64,000 nucleotides of DNA from Shouchella hunanensis (GCF_028735875.1 NZ_CP117834.1:2654001-2718000); one strand, 5' to 3'; positions 51,720 through 61,288 are shown, counted from the first letter of the stretch. The notes: a model not told the origin generated them from the letters alone. Program-made: numbers and translations.

Positions 51720-52007
51720 ATGTCTAGAATTTCACAAGAACAAGTTAAACACGTCGCTCACCTTGCGCGTTTATCCATAACAGAAGAAGAAGCAGAACGT
51801 TTTCAGGGGCAGTTAGAAGCCATTATTACTGCCGCAGAGCAATTAAACGAAGTTGATACAGAAGGGGTTATCCCGACAACTCATGTGCTAACGATGCAAA
51901 ATGTTATGCGTGAAGATAAGCCAGTTGAAGGTTTGAAAGTAGAAGAAGTGTTAAAAAACGCGCCAGATCACGAAGGCGGACAAGTCCGTGTTCCTTCAGT
52001 GTTTTAA
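51720..52007 (+). CDS. gatC: Asp-tRNA(Asn)/Glu-tRNA(Gln) amidotransferase subunit C
   Basis: Small linking subunit (95 residues) that wraps GatA and GatB. It begins [20 protein letters not shown], characteristic of GatC, behind TTGGAGGTGCCATT. A longer in-frame reading from 51642 adds hydrophobic residues that are not part of the family and includes the promoter. Confidence 0.97.
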   Translation: MSRISQEQVKHVAHLARLSITEEEAERFQGQLEAIITAAEQLNEVDTEGVIPTTHVLTMQNVMREDKPVEGLKVEEVLKNAPDHEGGQVRVPSVF

Positions 52008-52031
52008 TGGTTGTTTAAGAGGAGGACTAGC

Positions 52032-53483
52032 ATGTCATTATTTGATCATTCGATAAAAGAGCTGCACCATAAGTTAGCAGCAAAAGAAATTAATGTGAGT
52101 GACCTTGTTGATACGTCGTATAAGCGTATTGGAGAAGTAGACGATAAGGTTAAAGCGTTTCTAACATTAGATGAAGAACGAGCTCGTACTTTAGCGAAGC
52201 AATTAGATGAAGTGGATGCATCTGCAAAAGATGTATTGTTCGGAATGCCAATTGGGATTAAGGATAATATTGTTACAAAAGACTTACGTACAACATGTTC
52301 AAGTAAAATGCTAGAAAACTTTAATCCGATTTACGATGCGACAGTCATGAACAAGCTAAGAGCGGCTGAGACAATTACAATCGGGAAAATTAATATGGAT
52401 GAGTTTGCGATGGGTTCTTCAAATGAAAACTCAGCGTTCCAAACAACAGCAAATCCATGGAATACAGACTACGTTCCTGGTGGATCGAGTGGTGGTTCTG
52501 CGGCTGCGGTTGCTGCTGGCGAAGTACCATTTTCTCTCGGTTCTGATACAGGTGGTTCCATTCGTCAGCCTGCAGCGTACTGTGGAGTTGTTGGTTTAAA
52601 ACCTACATATGGTCGTGTATCAAGATATGGTTTAGTTGCGTTTGCATCTTCCCTTGATCAAATTGGTCCAATTACGCGCTCTGTAGAAGACAATGCGTAT
52701 CTTTTTGAAGCAATTGCTGGTCACTGCCCGTCTGATTCTACGTCAGCACAATTACCGGTTCCGCCGTATCATGAATCTTTAACAGGTGACATTAAAGGTT
52801 TGCGAATCGCAGTGCCATCTGAGTATCTTGGAGAAGGTGTCGATCCTGATGTACGTCAATCGATCCTTGATGCGCTAGCTGTTTTAGAAAAACAAGGTGC
52901 CGTATGGGAAGAAGTTTCTTTACCGCACTCTAAGTATGCTCTTGCTGCTTACTATGTAATTGCATCTTCAGAAGCCTCTGCCAACCTTGCTCGTTTTGAT
53001 GGTGTTCGATATGGTTATCGTGCTGAAGGGGCAAAAGACTTACTCGATCTTTATAAGAAAACGCGCTCTGAAGGTTTTGGAGATGAAGTGAAGCGTAGAA
53101 TTATGCTTGGCACATTCGCATTAAGCTCAGGGTACTATGACGCTTATTATAAGAAAGCACAGCAAGTTCGTACGCTCATCAAGAAAGATTTTGATGATGT
53201 ATTTGCTTCTTACGATGTCGTTATTGGTCCGACAACACCTACACCTGCATTCCGCATTGGGGATCAATTAAATGATCCAATGACGATGTATGCAAACGAT
53301 ATTTTAACAATTCCTGTTAACCTTTCTGGTGTGCCGGCATTATCGGTTCCATGTGGATTTAAAGATGGCTTGCCGCTAGGCTTACAAATTATCGGTAAGC
53401 ACTTTGATGAAGCAACGATTTACCGTGTTGCCGATGTGTACGAAAAAGCAACATCATTTTCTAAAGAAAAGCCAGCATTGTAA
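52032..53483 (+). CDS. gatA: Asp-tRNA(Asn)/Glu-tRNA(Gln) amidotransferase subunit A
   Basis: Amidase subunit that releases ammonia from glutamine to amidate misacylated tRNA. 483 residues. Ser-cisSer-Lys triad regions are present: MPIGIKDNI (Lys), [14 protein letters not shown] (cisSer) and [13 protein letters not shown] (nucleophilic Ser). The ATG at 52032 follows AGAGGAGGACTAGC; an in-frame start at 52011 lacks a site. Confidence 0.98.
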   Translation: MSLFDHSIKELHHKLAAKEINVSDLVDTSYKRIGEVDDKVKAFLTLDEERARTLAKQLDEVDASAKDVLFGMPIGIKDNIVTKDLRTTCSSKMLENFNPIYDATVMNKLRAAETITIGKINMDEFAMGSSNENSAFQTTANPWNTDYVPGGSSGGSAAAVAAGEVPFSLGSDTGGSIRQPAAYCGVVGLKPTYGRVSRYGLVAFASSLDQIGPITRSVEDNAYLFEAIAGHCPSDSTSAQLPVPPYHESLTGDIKGLRIAVPSEYLGEGVDPDVRQSILDALAVLEKQGAVWEEVSLPHSKYALAAYYVIASSEASANLARFDGVRYGYRAEGAKDLLDLYKKTRSEGFGDEVKRRIMLGTFALSSGYYDAYYKKAQQVRTLIKKDFDDVFASYDVVIGPTTPTPAFRIGDQLNDPMTMYANDILTIPVNLSGVPALSVPCGFKDGLPLGLQIIGKHFDEATIYRVADVYEKATSFSKEKPAL

Positions 53484-53498
53484 GGGAGGGAATTCGTG

Positions 53499-54929
53499 AT
53501 GAATTTTGAAACAATTATTGGATTAGAAGTACACGTAGAGTTAAAAACAGAATCAAAAATTTTCTCACCGAGCCCTAACCATTTCGGTGCTGATCCTAAT
53601 ACAAATACGAGTGTGATTGACCTTGGCTATCCAGGTGTTTTACCAGTATTAAATGAACGAGCTGTTGATTTTGCAATGAAAGCTGCTTTAGCCTTAAATT
53701 GCCAAATTGCGACAGATACAAAGTTTGATCGAAAAAACTATTTTTATCCAGACAATCCTAAAGCCTATCAGATATCACAATTTGACAAGCCTATTGGTGA
53801 AAACGGATGGATTGAAATTGAAGTAAATGGAAAAAAGAAAAAGATTGGTATTACGCGTCTGCACATGGAAGAGGATGCAGGAAAGCTTACGCACGCTGAT
53901 GATGGCTATTCTCTTGTCGACTATAACCGTCAAGGAACACCGCTTGTCGAGATCGTTTCTGAGCCAGACATTCGCACGCCAGAAGAAGCATATGCTTACT
54001 TGGAAAAGTTAAAAGCGATTATCCAATATACAGGTGTATCTGACTGTAAAATGGAGGAAGGTTCTTTACGTTGTGACGCAAACATTTCTCTTCGTCCAAT
54101 AGGGCAAGAAAAATTCGGTACAAAAACAGAGTTGAAGAACTTAAATTCATTTAACTTTGTTCGTAAAGGCTTAGAGTACGAAGAAAAGCGTCAAGAACAA
54201 GTGTTAGTAGCTGGTGGTGTAATTGAGCAAGAAACACGTCGCTATGATGAAGCTGGAAACAAAACGATTCTCATGCGTGTCAAAGAAGGGTCAGACGATT
54301 ACCGTTACTTCCCTGAGCCAGACTTGCTTAATCTATATATTGATGACAGCTGGAAAGAGCGAGTTCGTCAAGAGATTCCTGAACTGCCTGATGCGCGAAA
54401 AGAACGCTATGTGCGTGACCTTGGCTTACCTGCATATGATGCGCATGTATTGACGTTAACAAAAGAAATGTCGGATTTCTTTGAAGAGACATTGCAACAA
54501 GGGGCAGACTCTAAGCTTACTTCAAATTACTTAATGGGTGACGTACTTGCTTATTTGAATGCAGAACAGAAGGAATTAGTTGATGTTGCGTTAACACCAG
54601 CTGGTTTAGCCGGCATGATTAAGCTTATTTCAGAAGGTACGATTTCTTCAAAAATTGCTAAAAAAGTATTTAAAGAGCTTATTGAAAACGGTGGCGATGC
54701 GGAACAAATCGTTAAAGATAAAGGACTTGTGCAAATTTCTGATGAAGGTGAACTGCGTAAAATGGTTACTGACGTATTAGATGCAAATGAACAGTCCATT
54801 ATCGATTACAAAAACGGAAAAGATCGTGCGCTCGGATTCCTTGTCGGACAAATAATGAAGGCATCAAAAGGAAAAGCGAATCCACCGATGGTAAATAAGC
54901 TATTAGTGGAAGAGATGAACAAACGGTAA
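53499..54929 (+). CDS. gatB: Asp-tRNA(Asn)/Glu-tRNA(Gln) amidotransferase subunit B
   Basis: tRNA-binding and kinase subunit, 476 residues. Signature motifs: [38 protein letters not shown] and [10 protein letters not shown]. The C-terminal YqeY-like tail ends [21 protein letters not shown] 53496 is an alternative start one codon earlier; ATG 53499 has the better spacing from GGGAGGG. Last gene of the operon. Confidence 0.98.
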   Translation: MNFETIIGLEVHVELKTESKIFSPSPNHFGADPNTNTSVIDLGYPGVLPVLNERAVDFAMKAALALNCQIATDTKFDRKNYFYPDNPKAYQISQFDKPIGENGWIEIEVNGKKKKIGITRLHMEEDAGKLTHADDGYSLVDYNRQGTPLVEIVSEPDIRTPEEAYAYLEKLKAIIQYTGVSDCKMEEGSLRCDANISLRPIGQEKFGTKTELKNLNSFNFVRKGLEYEEKRQEQVLVAGGVIEQETRRYDEAGNKTILMRVKEGSDDYRYFPEPDLLNLYIDDSWKERVRQEIPELPDARKERYVRDLGLPAYDAHVLTLTKEMSDFFEETLQQGADSKLTSNYLMGDVLAYLNAEQKELVDVALTPAGLAGMIKLISEGTISSKIAKKVFKELIENGGDAEQIVKDKGLVQISDEGELRKMVTDVLDANEQSIIDYKNGKDRALGFLVGQIMKASKGKANPPMVNKLLVEEMNKR

Positions 54930-54934
54930 GTAAC

Positions 54935-54970
54935 AAAAACAAGAGAGCCAGCGTGTTCTCTTGTTTTTTA
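54935..54970 (+). terminator. terminator of gatCAB
   Basis: Perfect 12-base arms AAAAACAAGAGA (54935-54946) and TCTCTTGTTTTT (54957-54968). Confidence 0.92.
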
Positions 54971-55123
54971 TGGCGAAAGCGTTTAGTATGCTGATCTTTA
55001 GGGAAAAATAAGGAAGATGTTTACTAGTTTTTACATCTTTTCAGTCATTCTTGCATACGTTTCTCTTGGAAAATAACGTACAATGAGAATGGGATAAAGT
55101 GAAATGGAAAAGTAGGGATTGCA

Positions 55124-56032
55124 ATGAAACGAGCGCGATTAATTTATAATCCGAGCTCCGGTAGAGAGCAATTAAAGAAAAATTTAGCCTATATATTAAA
55201 TCGATTAGAACAAGCTGGTTATGAAGCATCTGCCCATGCGACAACACCTGAAGAAGGCTGTGCCATTCGAGCAGCGCGACAAGCAGGGGAGCGAGGGTTT
55301 GATTTAGTTATTGCAGCAGGAGGCGATGGGACGATTTTTGAAGTCGTTAACGGCCTAGCTGATTTGGAAACGCGTCCGATGCTCGGCATCATTCCAGCAG
55401 GAACAACAAATGACTTTGCTCGTGCGCTTGAGATTTCACGTGATATAGAACAAGCGATGAATGTCATTTGTGACGGTCATTATGAGCCAATTGATATCGG
55501 GCGAATGAATAATAAATACTTTACAAACATTGCTGCAGCCGGAACGCTTACTGAATTAACCTATGAAGTTCCAGCAAAGTTAAAAACGATGGTTGGACAA
55601 ATGGCTTACTACATAAAAGGAATTGAAAAACTTCCTCAAGTAAAACCAACCGCGGTACGAATTGAGTATGATGGCAAGTTATTTGAAGGCGAGATTATGA
55701 TGTTCCTCGTCGCAAATACGAATTCGGTTGGAGGCTTTGAAAAGCTAGCGCCAAGTGCATCTTTACAAGATGGTATGTTTGACTTCCTTGTAGTGAAAAA
55801 AACATCATTCCCAGAATTTGTTCATTTGGCATCCCTTGCATTAAGAGGGGAGCATATCAATCATTCCAAACTTCTGTATGTGAAGGCAAATCGAATTAAG
55901 GTAGAGCTGCTCGAAAATCATGAAATGCAATTAAATTTAGATGGTGAACGTGGTGGCGTGCTACCTGCGGAATTTGTAAACATGTACCACCATTTTCAAT
56001 TATTAATGCCAAAAAACCGAAAAAAGCGCTAG
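55124..56032 (+). CDS. dgkB: diacylglycerol kinase (lipid kinase)
   Basis: Soluble DAG kinase that returns diacylglycerol to phosphatidate for lipid and lipoteichoic-acid turnover. 302 residues. The nucleotide motif is AAGGDGTIFEVVNGL, followed by GIIPAGTTNDFARAL. The C-terminal part ends MQLNLDGERGG, typical of the YegS/DgkB fold. Downstream of gatB, as in B. subtilis (yerQ). Start ATG 55124 with AGGGATTGC upstream. Confidence 0.96.
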   Translation: MKRARLIYNPSSGREQLKKNLAYILNRLEQAGYEASAHATTPEEGCAIRAARQAGERGFDLVIAAGGDGTIFEVVNGLADLETRPMLGIIPAGTTNDFARALEISRDIEQAMNVICDGHYEPIDIGRMNNKYFTNIAAAGTLTELTYEVPAKLKTMVGQMAYYIKGIEKLPQVKPTAVRIEYDGKLFEGEIMMFLVANTNSVGGFEKLAPSASLQDGMFDFLVVKKTSFPEFVHLASLALRGEHINHSKLLYVKANRIKVELLENHEMQLNLDGERGGVLPAEFVNMYHHFQLLMPKNRKKR

Positions 56033-56045
56033 CATAGAAGAGAAT

Positions 56046-56081
56046 AAAAAAGAGATGTCGAACGAGGACATCTCTTTTTTT
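56046..56081 (+). terminator. terminator of dgkB
   Basis: Arms AAAAAGAGATGTC and GACATCTCTTTTT around a seven-base loop, with further T. Confidence 0.94.
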
Positions 56082-56156
56082 ATGATAGTTTCTTGCTTTT
56101 TATTTGCTTTTATAGGTTTTTTTACGATTTAAGCAACATTAATCAAAATAAAAAGT

Positions 56157-56185
56157 TTGCTTTTGTTGTCATTGTTGAGTATAGT
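56157..56185 (+). promoter_or_regulatory. sigma-A promoter of the DeoR-PTS operon
   Basis: TTGCTT (56157-56162), 17 bases, TATAGT (56180-56185), shortly before the regulator gene. Confidence 0.65.
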
Positions 56186-56206
56186 ATAGAAAAGGAGTGT
56201 GATCTC

Positions 56207-56980
56207 ATGCTTGCAGAGGAAAGGCAAAAACAAATTATGCAAGACTTGTATGAATCTCAATCTGTTAAAATTTCGGATCTTATTGAACGTTTGCAAGTGA
56301 CCCGTGAAACGATTCGCAAAGACCTATATGATTTAGAAGAAAAAGGATTCATTCGTAAAGTTCACGGCGGTGCTGTGTTGAATAAATCCAACATTCAAAC
56401 AGCTTATACAAATCGTAAATCGGTGAATGAAAAGGAAAAACGAGGGATTGCTAAAAAAGCAGCAGCGTTTGTTGAAGAAGGAGACACGGTCTACATTGAC
56501 TACGGTACAACCGCCCTTTATCTCACTCAAGAACTAATGCTCCATGCTAACGACCTAACGATTGTTACGAATTCGTTAGCAATTGCTAATGAAGTCGTGG
56601 ACGGCTCCGATTTTGAACTCATTTTAATTGGTGGAAACGTACGTCGAAATGAACGGTCAACCGTTGGCCCGATAGCAACACGAACGATGAATGATTTATT
56701 TGTTGATATTGGATTTTTTAGTGCTGGTGCATTACATCCAACACATGGTTATACAAGCGTACACTTAGGTGAAGCAGAAGTTTCTAGATTGATGCTGCAA
56801 CATACGCACAAGCATGTGATGATGATTGATTATTCGAAGTTTGGAACAGTGCATATGAATCGTGTTGCAAAAATAGAAGAAATCGAGCGTCTCATAACAG
56901 ACGAAAAAGCAGATAACGACATGCTTGAAGAAATTGAACAAAAGACAAAAGATGTTGTGATTGCTAAAAGTTCAGAGTAA
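56207..56980 (+). CDS. DeoR family transcriptional regulator
   Basis: 257-residue sugar-operon repressor. N-terminal HTH: MLAEERQKQIMQDLYESQSV, then VTRETIRKDLYDLEEKGFIRKVHGGA in family position. C-terminal sugar-phosphate-binding DeoR domain with IDYGTTALYLTQEL and LILIGGNVRRNERSTVGP. ATG 56207 lies behind AAAAGGAGTG. An in-frame earlier start would place hydrophobic residues before the HTH. Its phosphosugar effector is not known. First gene of the operon, three bases before the IIA gene. Confidence 0.94.
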   Translation: MLAEERQKQIMQDLYESQSVKISDLIERLQVTRETIRKDLYDLEEKGFIRKVHGGAVLNKSNIQTAYTNRKSVNEKEKRGIAKKAAAFVEEGDTVYIDYGTTALYLTQELMLHANDLTIVTNSLAIANEVVDGSDFELILIGGNVRRNERSTVGPIATRTMNDLFVDIGFFSAGALHPTHGYTSVHLGEAEVSRLMLQHTHKHVMMIDYSKFGTVHMNRVAKIEEIERLITDEKADNDMLEEIEQKTKDVVIAKSSE

Positions 56981-56983
56981 TCG

Positions 56984-57451
56984 ATGGATCACTTCTTATT
57001 TGATGCGTCATTCGTCTATTTGAATCAATCGATTCACACAAAAACAGAACTACTTACAGCTCTCGGCACACAGATGGAAACTTCACGATGTGCCACTTCT
57101 GGCTATACGCGAGCTTTACTTCAACGAGAACAAGAACATCCGACAGGTATTCCGTTTCAACCAACAGGAGTTGCCATTCCACACAGTGATGAGACGTTTA
57201 TAGTGAAAAGTAAAATTAGTCTGCTTACATTACGGCGACCGATTTATTATGAACAAATGGGAACAACGAGTACTTTTATTCCTGTGTCCGTTATTTTTTT
57301 ATTAGGCATTAAGAATGATCAAGCAGCTCGTAAAACGGTTCTCACCCTCTTGGAAAAAATACAAAACCGTCATTTTTTATCTACCATTCGTTCACTATCA
57401 TCACCCTATGAAGCAAGTCAGTATTTAAATAAGCATGTACAAAACCTATAA
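56984..57451 (+). CDS. PTS sugar transporter subunit IIA, fructose-mannitol/galactitol type
   Basis: 155-residue phosphocarrier with the phosphorylated His67 in PTGVAIPHSDETFIV, as in GatA-type IIA proteins. It should accept phosphate from HPr. Its start follows the regulator's stop after three bases with no clear ribosome site, so coupling to the upstream gene is likely. The IIB gene follows. Confidence 0.9.
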   Translation: MDHFLFDASFVYLNQSIHTKTELLTALGTQMETSRCATSGYTRALLQREQEHPTGIPFQPTGVAIPHSDETFIVKSKISLLTLRRPIYYEQMGTTSTFIPVSVIFLLGIKNDQAARKTVLTLLEKIQNRHFLSTIRSLSSPYEASQYLNKHVQNL

Positions 57452-57463
57452 GGAGGAATTGAT

Positions 57464-57739
57464 GTGAAAACGATTATTGTTGCATGTTCTGGAGCTTTGG
57501 CTACTTCGATGGTTGTTGCTGGCAAAGTAGATAGATTGCTTAAAGACAACAAAATCACAGCTACGATCGTAGAATGTCGTCTCACTGAAATTGAAGATAA
57601 GCGTGACCAAGCTGATCTTATTATTACGACAACCAATGTCTATCGTTCATATGGTGTCCCTACTCTTCATGGCTTGCCCTTTCTATCAGGTGCCGGAGTT
57701 AGTAAGGTCAGTGACGAAATACTCTCCTATTTAACTTAA
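57464..57739 (+). CDS. PTS sugar transporter subunit IIB, galactitol type
   Basis: 91-residue IIB domain. The phosphate-binding loop starts with Cys8, IIVACSGALATSMVVAGKV, in place of the CGTGxATS seen in GatB-like proteins. GTG start behind AAGGAGGAATTGAT. The expected membrane channel IIC does not follow; the next gene is an unrelated membrane protein under its own promoter. Confidence 0.9.
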   Translation: MKTIIVACSGALATSMVVAGKVDRLLKDNKITATIVECRLTEIEDKRDQADLIITTTNVYRSYGVPTLHGLPFLSGAGVSKVSDEILSYLT

Positions 57740-57778
57740 CTTGATGAAAATGCTCAATGAGACTTGTCGTATAGATTC

Positions 57779-57807
57779 TTGATATCTTTTCGTTCTTCCC
57801 GTATATA
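57779..57807 (+). promoter_or_regulatory. sigma-A promoter of the first tandem membrane protein
   Basis: TTGATA (57779-57784), 17 bases, TATATA (57802-57807), followed by a good ribosome site. This separates the membrane-protein genes from the PTS operon. Confidence 0.65.
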
Positions 57808-57844
57808 TATGTAAAGAAAGGAAAAACGATAAGGAGAGAAGTTC

Positions 57845-58423
57845 ATGTCAGAAGCAGAGATACGTCATCTTCGATTAAAGTACTGGCTATGGTTAAACGG
57901 ATTACTCTTTTCGATGTACATTCTTGGTGTTTTCAGTTTGGTGCCAGTAGATGGATCTATCTTTATAGGTGTCTATTGTTTTGCTAGCCTGCTAGTGCTG
58001 GCAATTGGCTTATTTATACTGTTTAAGCGGAAGCATCTACTTCATTTTCTGCCATCTCTACAACAACTTCATCGTTTTCATATTCGCATATTGGGGGGAC
58101 GTTGGACGTATTGGCTCATGGTTCAAGGCTTATTGCTATCTATAATTGGTATAAGTGCTTTGCTTTATTACAGTAGACCATTTCTTATAAATGATTTTCA
58201 GCTAACAAAAGGCTATGTCTTTTCTTTTCCCTTTTTTATCATTGTCTTTACGGTATTGTGCAATGTCTCTTTGTTCTTAGAAACAATGTTTATTAATCAT
58301 CACCGGGGAAAAGGTAGTAAAACAAAGCCGCTCCTTCTTGCTTTGTTCGTTCCAGTTGTTGTCGTTGCTATTTACTTATTTAGCTATACAGCTATTTTAA
58401 CGATAGTAGATTATTTAGTTTAG
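57845..58423 (+). CDS. membrane protein of unknown function, tandem family member 1
   Basis: 192 residues, five or six hydrophobic segments. Layout: two N-terminal helices, a basic middle stretch (SLQQLHRFHIRILGG), two more helices, a short charged loop (FINHHRGKGSKTK), then a final helix. The same plan recurs in the next three genes. Start ATG behind AAGGAGAGAAGTTC. It ends in its own terminator. Not recognised. Confidence 0.8.
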   Translation: MSEAEIRHLRLKYWLWLNGLLFSMYILGVFSLVPVDGSIFIGVYCFASLLVLAIGLFILFKRKHLLHFLPSLQQLHRFHIRILGGRWTYWLMVQGLLLSIIGISALLYYSRPFLINDFQLTKGYVFSFPFFIIVFTVLCNVSLFLETMFINHHRGKGSKTKPLLLALFVPVVVVAIYLFSYTAILTIVDYLV

Positions 58424-58424
58424 T

Positions 58425-58454
58425 AATAAGAGCTGATCAGCTCTTATTTTTTTA
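58425..58454 (+). terminator. terminator of family member 1
   Basis: AATAAGAGCT and AGCTCTTATT around GATC, a 24-base perfect inverted repeat, then seven T. Confidence 0.92.
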
Positions 58455-58524
58455 TCCTACGGTTTTCTAAAGAAGGTAAAATTTGTTATAGTTCTTATAA
58501 GGGTTGATAAGGGAGGGAGACGGA

Positions 58525-59094
58525 TTGTTAGATATACGTAAAGAACGACGTATAGAGTGGGTCTTTGAAAATGCCGTTATCTTACTAACCATGAGTATTC
58601 TTTTCGTCAGTTATTATTTTAGAATCTTTGAGATGGTGATCCTTTTTTTTCTAGTCAGTCTAATAGTCGTTTCGGTTATAAGAGCGGTTAAACCAGAATG
58701 GCCAAAACCTTTTTTAAAATGGCAAGAAACGCTTCGAGCTCATGAAATTACTTATTACGGCTATGCGGTTTGGAAGAATAGAAAAAGGTGGGGGCATGCT
58801 TTACTACTCGTTCTAGTAGTGATCCTTAGTTTTTTCATCGGTCCTTCTATGATTAATCCTAGCAATCAGTCTTTCTATAGTAATACTATACTAGTTGAAA
58901 TACTTGTTCTCTATCTAATGATTTTTGTTTTATCTAGAAACATTGGTCATATCGTTCGCAAAAGCTATATAGATGCTTTCTTTGGTCATGATAGTAAAGG
59001 TTTTACTCTTAAAGGAAAAACGTTGTGTTTGGGTATAGCAATGTTGATCGTTTGGGTATTATTTGGCGTAATCATCTATTTCTTCTTTTCTTAA
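58525..59094 (+). CDS. membrane protein of unknown function, tandem family member 2
   Basis: 189 residues with the family plan: two helices (VILLTMSILFVSYYF and VILFFLVSLIVVSVI), middle segment FLKWQETLRAHEITYYGYAV, two helices, a linker ending GFTLKGKTL, and a last helix. TTG 58525 follows GGGAGGGAGACGGA; an in-frame TTG at 58504 overlaps that site. No signal peptide or known motif. Confidence 0.78.
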   Translation: MLDIRKERRIEWVFENAVILLTMSILFVSYYFRIFEMVILFFLVSLIVVSVIRAVKPEWPKPFLKWQETLRAHEITYYGYAVWKNRKRWGHALLLVLVVILSFFIGPSMINPSNQSFYSNTILVEILVLYLMIFVLSRNIGHIVRKSYIDAFFGHDSKGFTLKGKTLCLGIAMLIVWVLFGVIIYFFFS

Positions 59095-59121
59095 TGCCAG
59101 AACAAAGGATGACGGTTAACG

Positions 59122-59688
59122 ATGAATGAACAAATACAAAAAGCGAGAAGACAAGAAGTATTGTGGCTAAACGTATCTCTTTTATTGTTCGTCATACTAT
59201 TTGTAGTTCATGTTCAAGGGCATATATCGTTCGCCACGCTGGTTGGGGTTACGATTATCATTCAACTTGTGTTAGCGACCTGGAATATGATTGCCGTTCA
59301 AAAGAGCTTGCTTCCCTTACGATGGCAACAGCTATTGGTCGAGCATGAGATTCAGCAATACGGGGCAGACGAATGGATAAGGAAGCAACGAGTAGATGGA
59401 GTGTTTTATTTGCTTTCAGCTATCTGCCTGTTCTTCCTAACGAATTCACAGCCAATGAGGTTGGACGAGGCGAGTGCGGTAGCTGTGTTTTTCATTTTTA
59501 TTTGTATTTTCGTACCTATTGTAAACATTAGTAAGATTTTAAAAGGGAGAGCTGTTGATTCATGGCAGGTTGAGAAAGAAAAAGATTTTGTTATAAAAGG
59601 AAAGTCTTTCGCGCTGATACTCGGAATCGTATGTGCTTGGGTACTAGTAGCAGCAATTGGTTGGATGTGGTTATCAAACCGTTTATGA
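59122..59688 (+). CDS. membrane protein of unknown function, tandem family member 3
   Basis: 188 residues, clearly related to member 2. The middle segment LRWQQLLVEHEIQQYGADEW matches FLKWQETLRAHEITYYGYAV, and the linker KDFVIKGKSFAL matches KGFTLKGKTLCL. Two helices precede and three follow. Start ATG 59122 with AAAGGATGACGG upstream. It continues the same unit as member 2 and is followed after 11 bases by the start of member 4. Confidence 0.8.
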   Translation: MNEQIQKARRQEVLWLNVSLLLFVILFVVHVQGHISFATLVGVTIIIQLVLATWNMIAVQKSLLPLRWQQLLVEHEIQQYGADEWIRKQRVDGVFYLLSAICLFFLTNSQPMRLDEASAVAVFFIFICIFVPIVNISKILKGRAVDSWQVEKEKDFVIKGKSFALILGIVCAWVLVAAIGWMWLSNRL

Positions 59689-59699
59689 AAGGGGATCGT

Positions 59700-60078
59700 A
59701 TGTCAACTTTACTACGAAAAAGAAACTATCCCCTTGGAAATGGCACCGTAAATTGATGAAGCATAAAGAGGAGCGGGGCAATTCTGTGTCTGCTTTAGTT
59801 GTAGTAACCGTCATTATGTCCATACCAGGTATTCTCTTAATGATAAACAATTGGCCACCATTCACGCAGCCTCTAATGAGTCTTACGACAAACGATGTGC
59901 TTATTTATTGCATCTACTTCTATGTAGGGCTCTCGTTAACAATGTTATTTATTTTTTCAACGCACAAAAAGTCGATCAAGAAGATCCATTAAAATGGAAG
60001 GGAAAACGTCTCACTGTTCTTGTTCTCATTCCGTTGTTTTGGACGGCAACAGTAATGGTGATCGGCTACATTGTCTAA
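59700..60078 (+). pseudogene. frameshifted membrane protein, tandem family member 4
   Basis: Strong site AAAGGGGATCGT precedes ATG 59700 (MSTLLRKRN in frame 3). The family middle segment LSPWKWHRKLMKHKEERGN and two helices lie in frame 2, and the linker and last helix (DPLKWKGKRLTVLVLIP, ending at 60078) in frame 1. Two single-base losses, one in the A5 run near 59720-59725 and one in the T6 run near 59953-59958, would explain it. The N-terminal helix pair of the other members is absent. It is a decaying gene, or the read has two homopolymer errors. Confidence 0.65.
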
Positions 60079-60086
60079 ATCTACAA

Positions 60087-60115
60087 AAAAACCGCCTCAT
60101 TTAGTGGGCGGTTTT
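60087..60115. terminator. bidirectional terminator between convergent genes
   Basis: AAAACCGCC and GGCGGTTTT arms around TCATTTAGTG, with A run before and T run after. The right arm lies in the last codons of alr. Confidence 0.88.
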
Positions 60116-61213
60116 CTTGTAATAACGTGGTACACGCTTTGTCAAGGCGCAAACGATCTCGTAGTTAATGGTATCGGTACTATCAGCCATATGATCAATT
60201 GAAAATTCAACCACGTCCCCAGGTTGGACCCCATTTATGTCTGTTACATCAATCATCGTTTGATCCATGCAAACACGACCGAGAATAGGTGCTTGTTGCC
60301 CAGAAAGCAAGGCATATCCTTTGTTAGAAAGAGCACGAGAAAGGCCATCTGCATAGCCAATAGCAAGCGTGGCAATTTTTCGGTCATTCTCTAACATATG
60401 TGTTCGACCATAGCTAATCGTTTCGCCTTTATGAACGGATCGGACAGCGGCTACCATGGCATATACATGCATAGCTTGTTGCAGTGGTACAGGAAACGTA
60501 AGTGCTGTATCTGGGCGCAATCCGTACAAACTAATACCGACACGTACCATATCCATATGCTTCTCTGGATGATAAAGGGCTCCAGCGCTATTGCAGCAAT
60601 GCTTAATCGGGATCGTCATATCTTCAGCTTCTACAGCTTGAAGAAATTCACAGAATCTAGAATACTGTTCATTTGTAAAACGAGATTCAAGACAATCGGC
60701 TTCCGCAAAATGAGTAAAGATGCCTTCAAGGTGAAGAGAAGGATGTGCGTGAACTGCTTTGGCAGTTTCTACTAATTGATCTGGGGATTGCATACCAATT
60801 CGCCCCATGCCTGTGTCAACTTTTAAGTGAACGTTTGCTTGTTTCTGTAATGTAGTAGCGGTATGTCCTAATGACTGCACATGCTGTTTATCAAACAACG
60901 TAATTGTAATATCCTTATTAATAGCGGTGGAGAAGGCTTCAGGTGGTGTATAGCCGAGCACGAGAATAGGTGCTGTAATTCCAGCTTCTCGAAGTTCAAC
61001 GGCTTCATCTATTATGGCAACACCTAAATAGGTTGCGCCATGTTCAAGTGCTTCTTTGGCAACAGGAACAGCACCATGGCCGTAGCCATTCCCTTTTACA
61101 ACCGCCATTAGCTGACAATTCTCCGCTAGTAGCTTTTTAAACGTACGTGTATTATAAGCAATGGCACTGAGCTCGATCGTAGCATATGTTTGACGATAAC
61201 TTGTTTGTGTCAT
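60101..61213 (-). CDS. alr: alanine racemase
   Basis: PLP enzyme that makes D-alanine for peptidoglycan. 370 residues. PLP-lysine motif AVVKGNGYGHGAVP near residue 38, catalytic Tyr region ETISYGRTHML and conserved IGYADG and VCMDQTMIDVT. The minus-strand ATG at 61213 follows AAAAGGAG at seven bases; an in-frame ATG eight codons earlier overlaps the site. It is downstream of ald on the same strand, separated by a hairpin. Confidence 0.96.
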   Translation of the reverse strand: MTQTSYRQTYATIELSAIAYNTRTFKKLLAENCQLMAVVKGNGYGHGAVPVAKEALEHGATYLGVAIIDEAVELREAGITAPILVLGYTPPEAFSTAINKDITITLFDKQHVQSLGHTATTLQKQANVHLKVDTGMGRIGMQSPDQLVETAKAVHAHPSLHLEGIFTHFAEADCLESRFTNEQYSRFCEFLQAVEAEDMTIPIKHCCNSAGALYHPEKHMDMVRVGISLYGLRPDTALTFPVPLQQAMHVYAMVAAVRSVHKGETISYGRTHMLENDRKIATLAIGYADGLSRALSNKGYALLSGQQAPILGRVCMDQTMIDVTDINGVQPGDVVEFSIDHMADSTDTINYEIVCALTKRVPRYYKKTAH

Positions 61214-61237
61214 TTCTTTACTCCTTTTCCTATACAA

Positions 61238-61268
61238 GAAAGCCCCTCATCATACGATGAAGGGGCTT
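61238..61268 (-). terminator. terminator between ald and alr
   Basis: Arms AAGCCCC-TCATC (61240-61251) and GATGA-GGGGCTT (61256-61268, one bulged A). On the minus strand the tail is TTCTTGTAT, weak, so partial read-through into alr is possible. Confidence 0.65.
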
Positions 61269-61288
61269 ATGTGTGCGGTAGAAGGATA

